64,000 nucleotides of DNA from Streptomyces sp. XY006 (lineage in GTDB: Bacteria; Actinomycetota; Actinomycetes; Streptomycetales; Streptomycetaceae), in assembly GCF_002237655.1 (NCBI RefSeq), contig NZ_NOKT01000025.1, positions 62,001 through 126,000 of the forward strand. Reading direction: 5' to 3'. Of this stretch, positions 24,540 to 33,242 are shown piece by piece. The position numbers were made by a program, and so were the translations under genes. The notes below the pieces were generated by a model. The model was not told where the DNA came from. It searched no databases and saw only the letters and a list, made by a program, of their open reading frames with translations. Every line of letters begins with the position of its first letter. Positions within the stretch are counted from its first letter, which is position 1.

Positions 24540-25679
24540 TCACTTCTCGACGGTCGCGGCGCCGCCGTTCTCGGCGGCGGCCTCCTTGGCCGAGGTCAGC
24601 AGCTTGGTGTCCTGCGGCTGCTGGTCCTCGAAGTTCTCCGGGTGGTGGCAGGCGACGCGCTGCCCGGCCCGCAGCTCCACCAGCGGCGGCTCGGTCGTCT
24701 TGCAGATCTCCGTCGCCTTCCAGCACCGGGTGTGGAAGCGGCAGCCGCTCGGCGGGGCGATCGGCGAGGGCACGTCGCCCTTGAGCAGGATGCGCTCGCT
24801 CTTGACGCCCCGGCGCTTCGGGTCCGGTATCGGCACGGCCGACAGCAGGGCCTTGGAGTAGGGGTGCATCGGCGACTTGTAGAGCTTGTCGCGGTCGGCC
24901 AGCTCGACGATCTTGCCGAGGTACATCACCGCGATCCGGTCGGAGACGTGCCGGACCACCGACAGGTCGTGCGCGATGATCACGTACGTCAGGCCGAGCT
25001 CCTGCTGGAGGTCGTCCAGCAGGTTCACCACCTGGGCCTGGATCGACACGTCCAGCGCGGAGACCGGCTCGTCCGCCACCACGAGCTTGGGGCTGAGCGC
25101 GAGCGCGCGGGCGATGCCGATGCGCTGGCGCTGACCGCCGGAGAACTCGTGCGGATAGCGGTTGTAGTGCTCGGGGTTGAGGCCGACCACCGACAGCAGC
25201 CGCTGGACCTCCTTCTTCACACCGCCCTCGGGCTCGACGCCCTGGAGCTTGAAGGGCGCGCCGACGATCGTGCCGATCGTGTGCCGGGGGTTCAGCGAGG
25301 AGTACGGGTCCTGGAAGATCATCTGCACGTCGCGGCGCATCGGGCGCAGATCGCCCACGCCGAGGTGCGTGATGTCCTTGCCCTCGAACTCGACCTGTCC
25401 GCCGGTCGGTTCGAGCAGCCGGGTGATCAGCCGGCCCATGGTGGACTTGCCGCAGCCGGACTCGCCGACGACGCCGAGCGTCTCGCCCTTGCGGACCTCG
25501 AAGTCGATGCCGTCGACGGCCCGGACCGCGCCGGTCTGCCGCTGGAGCAGGCCCTTGCGGATCGGGAAGTGCTTCTGCAGGCCGGTCACCTTCAGCAGGA
25601 CGTCGCCGTCGGCGGTGGTGTCCTTGGTGAGGGTGCTGCCGCTGGTGTCCGGTTCGCTCACCGTTTTGTCGTCGCTCAC
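24540..25679 (-). CDS. oppF: Oligopeptide ABC transporter ATPase, OppF-like
   Basis: A 379-aa ATPase of a peptide importer. Walker A GESGCGKST (72-80), signature SGGQRQR, Walker B VVADEPVSALD and the switch His (AHDLS) are intact. The C-terminal oligopeptide_HPY region with Cys-containing CRFHTRCWKATEIC is typical and in some homologues holds an iron-sulfur cluster. The GTG start at 25679 overlaps the oppD stop in GTGA. It is the last gene of the operon. Confidence 0.93.
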   Translation of the reverse strand: MSDDKTVSEPDTSGSTLTKDTTADGDVLLKVTGLQKHFPIRKGLLQRQTGAVRAVDGIDFEVRKGETLGVVGESGCGKSTMGRLITRLLEPTGGQVEFEGKDITHLGVGDLRPMRRDVQMIFQDPYSSLNPRHTIGTIVGAPFKLQGVEPEGGVKKEVQRLLSVVGLNPEHYNRYPHEFSGGQRQRIGIARALALSPKLVVADEPVSALDVSIQAQVVNLLDDLQQELGLTYVIIAHDLSVVRHVSDRIAVMYLGKIVELADRDKLYKSPMHPYSKALLSAVPIPDPKRRGVKSERILLKGDVPSPIAPPSGCRFHTRCWKATEICKTTEPPLVELRAGQRVACHHPENFEDQQPQDTKLLTSAKEAAAENGGAATVEK

Positions 25680-26758
25680 AGCTTCGGCGCAATCTCTTCG
25701 GTCCAGATACGCTCCCGCTGCTCCTGGCTCATGTGGCAGGCGGCCCAGTGCGAGCCGCCGACCTCGGTCAGCTCGGGGCGGACCGTGCGGGTGACGTTGT
25801 CCTTCGGGATGTCCGCGTACGGGCAGCGCGGGTGGAAGGCGCAGCCGGACGGGAGGTTGATCAGGGAGGGCGGCGCGCCCTTGATCGGGATGAGCCGGTC
25901 GGTCTCCTCGCGGTCCAGGCGCGGCATCGAGCCGAGCAGGCCCCAGGTGTAGGGGTGCCGGGGCTCGGAGAAGACGTCCTCGGCGGGACCGCGCTCGACG
26001 CACCGGCCGCCGTACATGACCAGCAGGTCGTCGGCCATCTCGGCGACCACGCCCAGGTCGTGCGTGATCATGATGACCGCGGAGCCGAACTCCTTCTGCA
26101 GGTCGTGGATCAGGTCGAGGATCTGCGCCTGCACGGTGACGTCCAGGGCGGTGGTCGGCTCGTCCGCGATGAGCAGCTCGGGGTTGTTCACCAGCGCCAT
26201 GGCGATCATGGCGCGCTGGCGCATACCGCCGGAGAACTCGTGCGGGTAGCCGTCCACGCGCTTGGCGGGCTCGGGGATGCCGACGCGGTCGAGCATCTCG
26301 ATCGCGCGCTGCTTGGCGACCTTCTTGGACACGTCGTGGTGGACGCGGTACGCCTCCACGATCTGGTGCCCGACGGAGTAGTAGGGGTGCATCGCGGACA
26401 GCGGGTCCTGGAAGATCATGGCCATCTTCCGGCCGCGCAGCCGCCGGACCTCGTCGGGGTCGGCCGCGATCAGCTCCTGGCCGTCCAGCCAGACCTCGCC
26501 GGAGACGTGGGCGCGCGCCGAGCGGTGCAGGCCCATCACGCCGAGGGAGGTGACCGACTTGCCGGAGCCGGACTCGCCCACGATGCCCAGGGTCTTGCCC
26601 TTGCGCACGTCGAAGCTGACGCCGTCGACGGACTTGACCAGGCCGTCGTCGGTGTCGAAGTGGATGCGCAGGTCGCGGACGGACAGGAACACGTCGTCCG
26701 GGACGGACGGGGCGGTGGTGTCCGGTTCGCCGAGCGCGGCTTTGTCGAGCTTGCTCAC
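25676..26758 (-). CDS. oppD: Oligopeptide ABC transporter ATPase, OppD-like
   Basis: A 360-aa ATPase. Walker A is GESGSGKSV, signature SGGMRQR, Walker B LLIADEPTTALD, and the C-terminal HPY region contains CAFHPRCPYADI. It pairs with the OppF-like subunit to drive peptide import. Its GTG start overlaps the oppB stop by 4 nt (GTGA), the same arrangement as between oppD and oppF, so the three products are translated together. Confidence 0.93.
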   Translation of the reverse strand: MSKLDKAALGEPDTTAPSVPDDVFLSVRDLRIHFDTDDGLVKSVDGVSFDVRKGKTLGIVGESGSGKSVTSLGVMGLHRSARAHVSGEVWLDGQELIAADPDEVRRLRGRKMAMIFQDPLSAMHPYYSVGHQIVEAYRVHHDVSKKVAKQRAIEMLDRVGIPEPAKRVDGYPHEFSGGMRQRAMIAMALVNNPELLIADEPTTALDVTVQAQILDLIHDLQKEFGSAVIMITHDLGVVAEMADDLLVMYGGRCVERGPAEDVFSEPRHPYTWGLLGSMPRLDREETDRLIPIKGAPPSLINLPSGCAFHPRCPYADIPKDNVTRTVRPELTEVGGSHWAACHMSQEQRERIWTEEIAPKL

Positions 26759-27813
26759 GAGTACCTCACCCGGGGGTCGATGGCGGCGTACACCAGGTCG
26801 ACGATCAGATTGCAGAAGACGATGAAGAACGCGGCGACCAGGGTCACGCCCATCACGATGGGCAGGTCGTTGTCCTTGATGGCCTGGACCGAGTAGGCGC
26901 CGATGCCCTGGAGGGAGAACACGGTCTCGGTGAGCACGGCGGTGCCGACGAGGGTGCCGAAGTCCATGCCGAAGATGGTGACGATCGGGGTGAGCGCGGA
27001 GCGCAGGCCGTGCTTGGTCACGACCGTGGTCTCCTTCAGACCCTTGGCCCTGGCCGTTCGGATGTAGTCCTCGTTCATCGTCTCCAGCATGCCCGCCCGG
27101 GTGAGCCGGGCGTACAGCGCGGAGAAGAGGAAGGCGAGGCTGATCCAGGGCAGCATCAGATGCCAGGCCCATTCGGCGGGGTTCTCGGTGAAGGGGACGT
27201 AGTCGATGCTGTCCCAGATGGGGATCTCGTAGACGAAGAGGGCGAGCAGGATCTGGCCCGTGAAGAAGATCGGGAGCGAGACGCCGGCGAGCGCGATGAA
27301 CATGGAGATGCGGTCGATCGGCTTGCCCTTGCGCAGGGCCGAGATGACACCGGTCGTCACACCGGAGACCAGCCAGATCACGGCCGCACCGACGGCCAGC
27401 GAGAAGGAGACCGGAATCCGCTGCTCCAACTGCGGCCACACCTCGATGTGGCTCTTGAAGGAGTAACCGAAGCAGGGTGCGCTGCAGTGCGTCGCGTCGG
27501 GTCCGAACCGGTAGTCGGCGCCCGCCACGAGGCCCTTGATGAAGTTCCAGTACTGCTCGTAGACGGGTTGGTCCAGGCCCAGGTTCTTCTTGATCGCGGC
27601 GACGGACTCGGGGTTCGCGTCCTTGCCGACGTACTGGGTGGCCAACTGGTCGGCCGTCTGGCCCCCGAGGCGGGGCACCAGGAAGAAGATGGCGAAGGTG
27701 ACTGCGCTGACCACCAGCAGCAACAGCACCGCGCCCATGACGCGTCGGAGGATGTACGCAGCCACAGCTGTACGGCCCCGGGTGGCCGCGGCGGGATCGT
27801 CCGCCGCGGCCAC
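26755..27813 (-). CDS. oppB: Oligopeptide ABC transporter permease, OppB-like
   Basis: A 352-aa permease. A first membrane helix (about 20-45) is followed by an extracytoplasmic loop of about 90 residues and then five helices with the cytoplasmic EAA-type loop (MNEDYIRTARAKGL). The start is GTG at 27813 with GAAGG upstream. A CCTTTCGAAAGG palindrome lies between it and the binding-protein gene, perhaps tuning expression along the transcript. Confidence 0.92.
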   Translation of the reverse strand: MAAADDPAAATRGRTAVAAYILRRVMGAVLLLLVVSAVTFAIFFLVPRLGGQTADQLATQYVGKDANPESVAAIKKNLGLDQPVYEQYWNFIKGLVAGADYRFGPDATHCSAPCFGYSFKSHIEVWPQLEQRIPVSFSLAVGAAVIWLVSGVTTGVISALRKGKPIDRISMFIALAGVSLPIFFTGQILLALFVYEIPIWDSIDYVPFTENPAEWAWHLMLPWISLAFLFSALYARLTRAGMLETMNEDYIRTARAKGLKETTVVTKHGLRSALTPIVTIFGMDFGTLVGTAVLTETVFSLQGIGAYSVQAIKDNDLPIVMGVTLVAAFFIVFCNLIVDLVYAAIDPRVRYS

Positions 27814-27829
27814 CCGGTGCCTTCACCTG

Positions 27830-27841
27830 CCTTTCGAAAGG
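27830..27841. promoter_or_regulatory. 12-bp palindrome between oppA and oppB
   Basis: CCTTTCGAAAGG lies in the 43-bp gap after the binding-protein stop. In RNA it could form only a tight hairpin, so it may instead be a protein site or simply mark the 3' end of the abundant binding-protein segment. Role uncertain. Confidence 0.35.
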
Positions 27842-27856
27842 TTCCGGCCTGCTGAA

Positions 27857-29605
27857 TTACTTCGAGGAGCTCATCAGCAGGTAGTCGTACATGCCGAGGT
27901 AGGCCTGCGTGACCGTGACGTTGTTCGCGGACGTGGGCCGCAGCAGCAGGTTCTTGCGGTAGATCAGCGGGACGACCGAGGCGTTGTCGAGGACCATCTT
28001 GTCGATGTCACCCCAGGCCTTGGTGCGGGCGGCGTCGTCGGTGTTGGCGATCGCGTCCGTCAGGGCCTTGTTGATCTTCGGGTCGTCCAGCTCCATCAGG
28101 TTGTTGCCGCCGGAGGGCTTGATGGCGGCACCGTTGACGATCTGGTCGAGGAAGCCGTAGCCGGTCGGCCAGTCGGCACCCCACGCCATCGAGAGCATGC
28201 CGAGCTTGTTCTCGTGGACGTAGGACGGGACACCGGCGAAGTTGGAGAAGTACTTGCCGGAGGGGAACTGCTTGATCTCGATGTTGATGCCGATCTTCTT
28301 CAGCGACGCCTGGACGGCCGTGGCGGCCGCGACCTCGGCGGGCCGGTCCGAGCGGGCCGTGAGGATCGTGTTGAAGCCGTTCGGCTGACCGCAGGCCTTC
28401 AGCTCCGCCTTGGCCTTGGCTGCGTCACCCTTGTGACCGTCGGTCGCGTAGGTGTCGAACTTGGTGTAGCCGTTGACCGACGGCGGCAGCAGCGTGGTCG
28501 CCACGTCGCCCTTCGGCGAGCCGCCCATCGCGTCCAGCACGGACTGCTTGTCCAGACCCCACTGGACGGCCTTGCGGCAGTGCTCGTTGTCGAACGGCTT
28601 CACGTTGACGTTGAGCGCGATGTACTGCGTGGCGCCGGCGTAGGAGCTGTCCGTCTGGCCGGCGAGCTTGCCGCGCAGGACCTTCGGCTGGGTCTGCGGC
28701 TGCACACCGGTGCCCGCGGCGTCAGCCGTGATCTTGTCGGAGATGAGGTTGTTGTCGACCGTGACCGGGTTGACCTTGAACTTGATCGAGATCTTGTCCG
28801 GCAGGGCCTTGCGGATCGGGTCCGTCTTGGGGTCCCAGTTCTTGTTGCGCACGAGGGTGGCGCCGCGGCCCTCCTCGTAGGACTGGAACTGGTACGGGCC
28901 GGAGGACTGGATCGCCTGCACGTACTTCGCGCCGGTGTCCTTCGCCTTCGGCACGGGCGCCGTCTGCGAGAACGTCGCCAGGTAGTCGAAGTCGGCGAAG
29001 GGCTGCTTCAGCTTGAAGACGATCGTGCGGTCGTCCGGCGTCTCGATGGACTTGATGCCGTCGGCCGACTTGTCCTTGTACGGGCCCTGGTACTTGTCGC
29101 CGCCCTCCAGGTAGGCCTTGAAGTACGTCGGGCCGTTGGACAGGGCCTCGGGCGCGAAGTTGGAGCGCTCGATGGCGTACTTGACGTCCTTGGACGTCAC
29201 CGGGGTGCCGTCCTGGAACTTCACACCCGCACGCAGCTTGTACGTCCAGGTCTTGGCGTCCGGGCTGGACTTGCCGAGGGACTCGGCGAGGTCCGGCACG
29301 ACCTCCAGGCCTTCCTTGCCCGCCGCCGGCTTGAACGTGGTGAGCGTCCGGCCGTAGAGACGGGAGAAGTTCTGGACCCAGCCGTAGTACGTGTTGCCCG
29401 GGTCGAGGGAGTCCGGCACGTCCGAGTGCTCGTACGTGACCGTCCCTCCCTTCTTGTCCGACGCGTTGACGATCGAGTTCAGCGCGGCGTCCTTCTTGCC
29501 GTTGCCTCCCCCGTCGTTGTCGTCACCGCCGCCGCCGCACGCGGCAGCACCCAGCGACAGTGCCAGGACCGACGCAACGCCGGCGGTCACCCTTCTCGTC
29601 TTCAC
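27857..29605 (-). CDS. oppA: Oligopeptide-binding lipoprotein, OppA-like (SBP_bac_5)
   Basis: A 582-aa solute-binding protein. The lipoprotein signal ends LSLGAAAC (Cys near 23) and is followed by a Gly/Asp-rich linker. The SBP_bac_5 signature is present (RAGVKFQDGTPVTSKDV) along with the late repeat DDPKINKALTDAIA. It captures peptides for the permeases. Start choice: GTG at 29605 has GAGGGGG 9 nt upstream; GTG at 29635 overlaps the oppC stop as GTGA but lacks a ribosome site. A BldK-like role in development is possible by family, but the true bldK locus is elsewhere in known species. Confidence 0.92.
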   Translation of the reverse strand: MKTRRVTAGVASVLALSLGAAACGGGGDDNDGGGNGKKDAALNSIVNASDKKGGTVTYEHSDVPDSLDPGNTYYGWVQNFSRLYGRTLTTFKPAAGKEGLEVVPDLAESLGKSSPDAKTWTYKLRAGVKFQDGTPVTSKDVKYAIERSNFAPEALSNGPTYFKAYLEGGDKYQGPYKDKSADGIKSIETPDDRTIVFKLKQPFADFDYLATFSQTAPVPKAKDTGAKYVQAIQSSGPYQFQSYEEGRGATLVRNKNWDPKTDPIRKALPDKISIKFKVNPVTVDNNLISDKITADAAGTGVQPQTQPKVLRGKLAGQTDSSYAGATQYIALNVNVKPFDNEHCRKAVQWGLDKQSVLDAMGGSPKGDVATTLLPPSVNGYTKFDTYATDGHKGDAAKAKAELKACGQPNGFNTILTARSDRPAEVAAATAVQASLKKIGINIEIKQFPSGKYFSNFAGVPSYVHENKLGMLSMAWGADWPTGYGFLDQIVNGAAIKPSGGNNLMELDDPKINKALTDAIANTDDAARTKAWGDIDKMVLDNASVVPLIYRKNLLLRPTSANNVTVTQAYLGMYDYLLMSSSK

Positions 29606-29631
29606 CTGAGGAAGCCCCCTCATTCGATGGA

Positions 29632-30630
29632 TCACTTGCTGCGAGGGTCGAGGGCGTCACGCAGCCCGTCACCCAGCAGGTTGAAGGCCAGGACGGTGAT
29701 GAAGATCGCCAGTCCGGGCACGAACATGTACTGCGGATCAGCCGTGTAGAGATCCACAGCGTTGCTGAGCATGCCGCCCCAGGAGGCCTGCGGCGGAGCG
29801 ATACCGACACCGAGGAAGCTCAGTGCGGCCTCGAACAGAATGTTCGTCGGGATGATCAGCGTCGAGTAGACGAGGATCGGTGCGACGAGGTTCGGGAGGA
29901 GCTCCCGGAACAGGACGTACGGGCCGCGCGCCCCGAGGCTCGTGGCGGCCTCGATGAACTCCCGCTTGCGCAGGGTCATGGTCTGCGCCCGCACGATCCG
30001 GCCGATGTACGGCCAGCTGAAGAAGCCGATCACGAAGATCAGCACGCAGATGCGCAGGGACAGGCCGTCGAGACCGAAGAACCCGTCCTGCACGGAGGCG
30101 GAGATCGAGATGGCGAACAGCAGCAGCGGGAACGCCAGGAAGGTGTCCATCAGCCTGCTGATCACGCTGTCGATCCAGCCGCCGTAGTAGCCGGCCACCA
30201 CGCCGAGGACCGTGCCGATGACCACCGACAGCAGCGTGGCGCCGCCGGCGACCAGCAGGGAGACCCAGGACCCGTCGATGATGCGGGCGAGCATGTCGCG
30301 GCCGTACTGCGGGTCCACGCCGAGCGGGTGGTCCCAACTCATGCCGCCCCAGCCGCCCTTGGGGGCGAGCAGCGCGGGGTCGATGAGGTCCTGGTTGAAC
30401 TTGTTGGGATCGAGGCCGAAGATCCACTGGATCGGCTTGGAGAACACCGCCATCAGCACGAGCAGGACGACGACGACGCCGCCCGCCATCGCCACCTTGT
30501 CCCGCTTGAAGCGCATCCAGGCGATCTGGGTGAGCGAGCGCCCTTCGATCTGGCTCTTCTTGACCCCGGAGAGCACGGCCTCGGGCTGTGCTCCGGCTTC
30601 CGCCCCGGTGGTCTCGATCGGTGCGGTCAC
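29632..30630 (-). CDS. oppC: Oligopeptide ABC transporter permease, OppC-like
   Basis: A 332-aa permease. The N-terminal cytoplasmic segment carries SLTQIAWMRFKRDKVA, the OppC_N motif, then a membrane helix (about 47-67). A long loop, five helices and the cytoplasmic EAA loop (REFIEAATSLGARG) follow. The start is GTG at 30630 with GAGAGGGG upstream. It opens the operon, which has the less usual order C-A-B-D-F. Confidence 0.93.
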   Translation of the reverse strand: MTAPIETTGAEAGAQPEAVLSGVKKSQIEGRSLTQIAWMRFKRDKVAMAGGVVVVLLVLMAVFSKPIQWIFGLDPNKFNQDLIDPALLAPKGGWGGMSWDHPLGVDPQYGRDMLARIIDGSWVSLLVAGGATLLSVVIGTVLGVVAGYYGGWIDSVISRLMDTFLAFPLLLFAISISASVQDGFFGLDGLSLRICVLIFVIGFFSWPYIGRIVRAQTMTLRKREFIEAATSLGARGPYVLFRELLPNLVAPILVYSTLIIPTNILFEAALSFLGVGIAPPQASWGGMLSNAVDLYTADPQYMFVPGLAIFITVLAFNLLGDGLRDALDPRSK

Positions 30631-30972
30631 GGTGCGATTGACCCCTCTCGGGCCGGCGATCGCCTAGCCCCTGGCTGCCGCTGTAGCGGTTTTGTTTGTC
30701 TCGTACACGAGACCGACCGGCCCGTGTCTTGCCGGGAGTCTTCAACGCTTTGGCGATCTGTTGCCAGACTTGGCGATGAAAGGATGCGTAAACGTGATGC
30801 TGTCTGGGGGGTTCCGTTATCCGGACAACGGGTAACAGCGGTCGGACGCGTCGAGCTAGGTGGATTTTACGACGCACCCGTGCAATTCACCCGGATCTAC
30901 GCGCGGAGAGCTGAGCAGTCCTCGCGTTTGCGCGGGGGTGTGGAACCGGCCTCGGGAAGGGTCCGCAGCGGC
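30631..30972. promoter_or_regulatory. opp operon control region with a 7+2+7 inverted repeat
   Basis: A 342-bp gap without a gene. It must hold the opp promoter and the 3' end of the SseB-like gene. A perfect inverted repeat GTCTCGT-AC-ACGAGAC is at 30698-30713, about 70 bp before the oppC start and beside an AT-rich TTTTGTTTG stretch. A second weaker repeat (CCGTT/AACGG, 30814-30831) lies further upstream. Either could be an operator. No convincing terminator was seen for the SseB-like gene. Confidence 0.55.
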
Positions 30973-31773
30973 TCAGAACCTGCCCTGGGCGGGCGGGTAT
31001 CCGTACCCGGACGCGGGGGCCTGGACGGGGGCGGTGGCGTGGGCCTCGCGGTCGTAGAACGGGCGGGCGTTGGCCCGCAGCCACATGGCGACCGGGTCGT
31101 GTTCGTCGGACATCGCGACCGTGGAGACGGGGAGTCCGTCCGGGACGGCGCCGAGGGACTGCTGCATCATCGCGCGCACGGAATCCACCGCCGGCGGCGA
31201 GGTGTCGTACACGTCCAGTCCGATGGCGAGGTACGGCGCGCCCAGCGCGGGCTGCACCCAGGCGCGGCGCAGCGAGCGGACCGCCGGGGTGCGGTGGGCG
31301 TTCTGCGCGAGCAGGGCGTAGAACTGCGGGATCTCGATGGCCGGCTCGGACAGCCGCAGGGGCCCGGCGGGCTGGCGGTCCAGGCCCGTGGCAATTCTGC
31401 GCAGGTCGAGCCAGGGGATGCCGACGCCGCCGCCCGGGGCGTGCGGGTTGAGCCAGAGGCCGTAGTGGTCGGGGTAGAGGGCGCGGGCCACGTCGACGCC
31501 GTCGACCACCTCGTAGGAGCGGTTCCAGCCGCTGGCCGAGAGCTCCTGGGCGGAGGTCACACAGGGCGCGTAGCCGTAGCCCTCGACCTCCATGTTTCCG
31601 TACTGGGCGTCCGGGGAGCCGGCCTGGCCCTGCCACAGGAGCATCCAGATCTGGCCGCTGTGCGGGGTGGCGAGCGCGCGCAGGAGTGCCTCGTAGGCGT
31701 CGTAGCGCCCGGGCGTGACCTGGCGCAGCATGTGCTCGACCTGTCCGGCCGCGGCCGTGCCGCTCGCGCTCAC
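30973..31773 (-). CDS. SseB-like protein (enhanced serine sensitivity family), paralogue 1
   Basis: A 266-aa soluble protein. Its repeated two-part layout and C-terminal SseB-type segment (PVAMWLRANARPFYDRE) group it with the SseB family and with the neighbouring gene at 31937-32725. SseB raises serine sensitivity in E. coli by an unknown mechanism. The GTG at 31773 is preferred over an ATG at 31794 because GAAGGGG sits 8-9 nt upstream. The C-terminal tail is Pro/Gly/Tyr-rich. It lies near a glycine/serine catabolic block. Confidence 0.75.
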   Translation of the reverse strand: MSASGTAAAGQVEHMLRQVTPGRYDAYEALLRALATPHSGQIWMLLWQGQAGSPDAQYGNMEVEGYGYAPCVTSAQELSASGWNRSYEVVDGVDVARALYPDHYGLWLNPHAPGGGVGIPWLDLRRIATGLDRQPAGPLRLSEPAIEIPQFYALLAQNAHRTPAVRSLRRAWVQPALGAPYLAIGLDVYDTSPPAVDSVRAMMQQSLGAVPDGLPVSTVAMSDEHDPVAMWLRANARPFYDREAHATAPVQAPASGYGYPPAQGRF

Positions 31774-31936
31774 CTTTACCGCCCCTTCGTACAACGCCTC
31801 GACCGTGACCTAGCTTAAGCCCGCCCACCGACTCGGGACTTGCCCTCGTCCGGCGCGTGCGGGTCCGTCCATGGCGTGTCGCGCCCCCGCGGCGCAGCGG
31901 CATGGTGTCACAGCCGCGTCCCCCGGGCCGGTCGCC

Positions 31937-32725
31937 CTATCGCTGATAGAAGGGCCGGACCCGGTCCTTCATCCAGTGGCCCACCGGGTCCTCCGCCACG
32001 TCCAGGAGGACGAGGTTGACGGGCCAGGGGGCCGGTGACGCGGTGACGGCCCGGGTCAGCGCCTCCAGGGGCAGGGCGCGCAGATCGCCTTCCCACTGGG
32101 AGAGTTCGACGCCCACGAACATCACGGGGTCGGCGGTCTCGATCGCGGCGAGGCAGCGGCGGGCGGTGAGGACGACGCCGATCGCCTCGAACTCGGCGGA
32201 GGCGGCGGCGAGGAAGTCCACCGGGTCGTCCTGCCAGTCGGGCTCGAAGAGGCGGACCCGGCCGCCGCTCGCGGGGCCGTCCAGCGGGGTCCGGCCGGCC
32301 CGGCACAGGTCGGCGACGGCGGGCGGGGGCAGGGGTATGCCGACCACGCCGCCGGGGTTGACGACGATCCCCGCGTGCGGGGGCAGGCCGCGGGCGAACT
32401 CCACGGCGGGCGCGATGGTGTACGACATGTGCGGCCCTGCGGCCTGGCGGAACTGCTCCTCCGAGCTGAACACCGGCACGAACGCCTGGCCGTCGATCTC
32501 GACGGCGGGCAGGTCGAGCGGGCCGCTGTGCGGGCCGCCGCCGCTGGGGAGCGGGACCCAGACGAAACTCCGGCCGAGCACCTCGACGATCCGGCCGCCG
32601 GCCGCGGGTCCGGCGCCGAGGGCGGCCGAGAGCACCTCCTCCAGCTCGTTGCCGGGCCAGCCACCGTGCGGGTGGGTCTGCGTCTGCGCCGGGAAGTCCG
32701 CGGAGAAGTCCGCCGGGAAGTCCAT
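31937..32725 (-). CDS. SseB-like protein, paralogue 2
   Basis: A 262-aa protein. The short repeated start DFPADFSADFP is followed by an SseB N-terminal-like domain (SFVWVPLP, GQAFVPVFSSEEQFRQA, VNPGGVVGIPLP) and an SseB C-terminal-like domain ending GHWMKDRVRPFYQR. That ending matches the WLRANARPFYDR end of the downstream paralogue. Transcribed in the same direction, about 160 bp upstream of paralogue 1. Function unknown; possibly part of serine response given its neighbours. Confidence 0.78.
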   Translation of the reverse strand: MDFPADFSADFPAQTQTHPHGGWPGNELEEVLSAALGAGPAAGGRIVEVLGRSFVWVPLPSGGGPHSGPLDLPAVEIDGQAFVPVFSSEEQFRQAAGPHMSYTIAPAVEFARGLPPHAGIVVNPGGVVGIPLPPPAVADLCRAGRTPLDGPASGGRVRLFEPDWQDDPVDFLAAASAEFEAIGVVLTARRCLAAIETADPVMFVGVELSQWEGDLRALPLEALTRAVTASPAPWPVNLVLLDVAEDPVGHWMKDRVRPFYQR

Positions 32726-33239
32726 CTGCCTACCGCCTGCCTGAAACCACTACTGAGGCGAAAAGGCTAACGGCTCGATCGAGGGGAGTACCCGGTCCGG
32801 GAAGACGGAGTCGGGGCCGGGCAGTGCCCGGGCCGGGAGGCGCGGCCGAGTAACGGGACTGCCCTGGCCCGGGAGGCGCGGCTCGGCCGACGGGAGCGAC
32901 CCGACGAGGCCTGGCTCATGGACCGCATGCCGTCCGCCGTCCCGCAGCCGGCCAGGGCCCTTCGGCCGTCATGCCGAGGTTGCTGCCGGGGCCGCCGGAC
33001 GGCCGTCCGCGGAGGGAACCCGCGGGTCACGCCGGCCTCACTGGCCCCACGGCGTCGTCCCACCGTCGCCCCGCCCCCGGCCTCCCGGTGGAGCCCCGGG
33101 CGTCACCTCGCCCCCCGGCTCCCGGTGAGCCGCGGGCGTCACCTCAACCCCCGAGTCGCCCCGGGCGTCACCCCAACCCCCGGCTCCCCGTGAAACCCCG
33201 GAGGTCACCTTCACCCCAAGCTCCCCGAAACCCCCTGCC
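32726..33239. other. Gene-free stretch of 514 bp with repeats
   Basis: No credible gene was found: open frames here have shadow composition and no ribosome sites. The left part has two imperfect copies of a roughly 40-bp segment (near 32825 and 32868; core GGGAGGCGCGGC). The right part is the tandem array at 33091-33242. The promoter of the SseB-like gene should lie near 32726-32790. Confidence 0.7.
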
Positions 33240-33242
33240 TCA
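33091..33242. repeat. 31-36-bp degenerate tandem repeats at the 3' end of the P-loop gene
   Basis: About four and a half copies of a C-rich unit with core CCCCGGGCGTCACC run from 33091 and decay toward the P-loop gene. The last partial copy lies over that gene's stop (33240-33242). Copy lengths vary from 31 to 36 bp. Confidence 0.8.

Noticed and set aside
32767..33239. Possible small genes in the 514-bp gap left of the P-loop gene
   Set aside because: Frames are Arg/Pro-rich, coincide with tandem repeats and lack ribosome sites.
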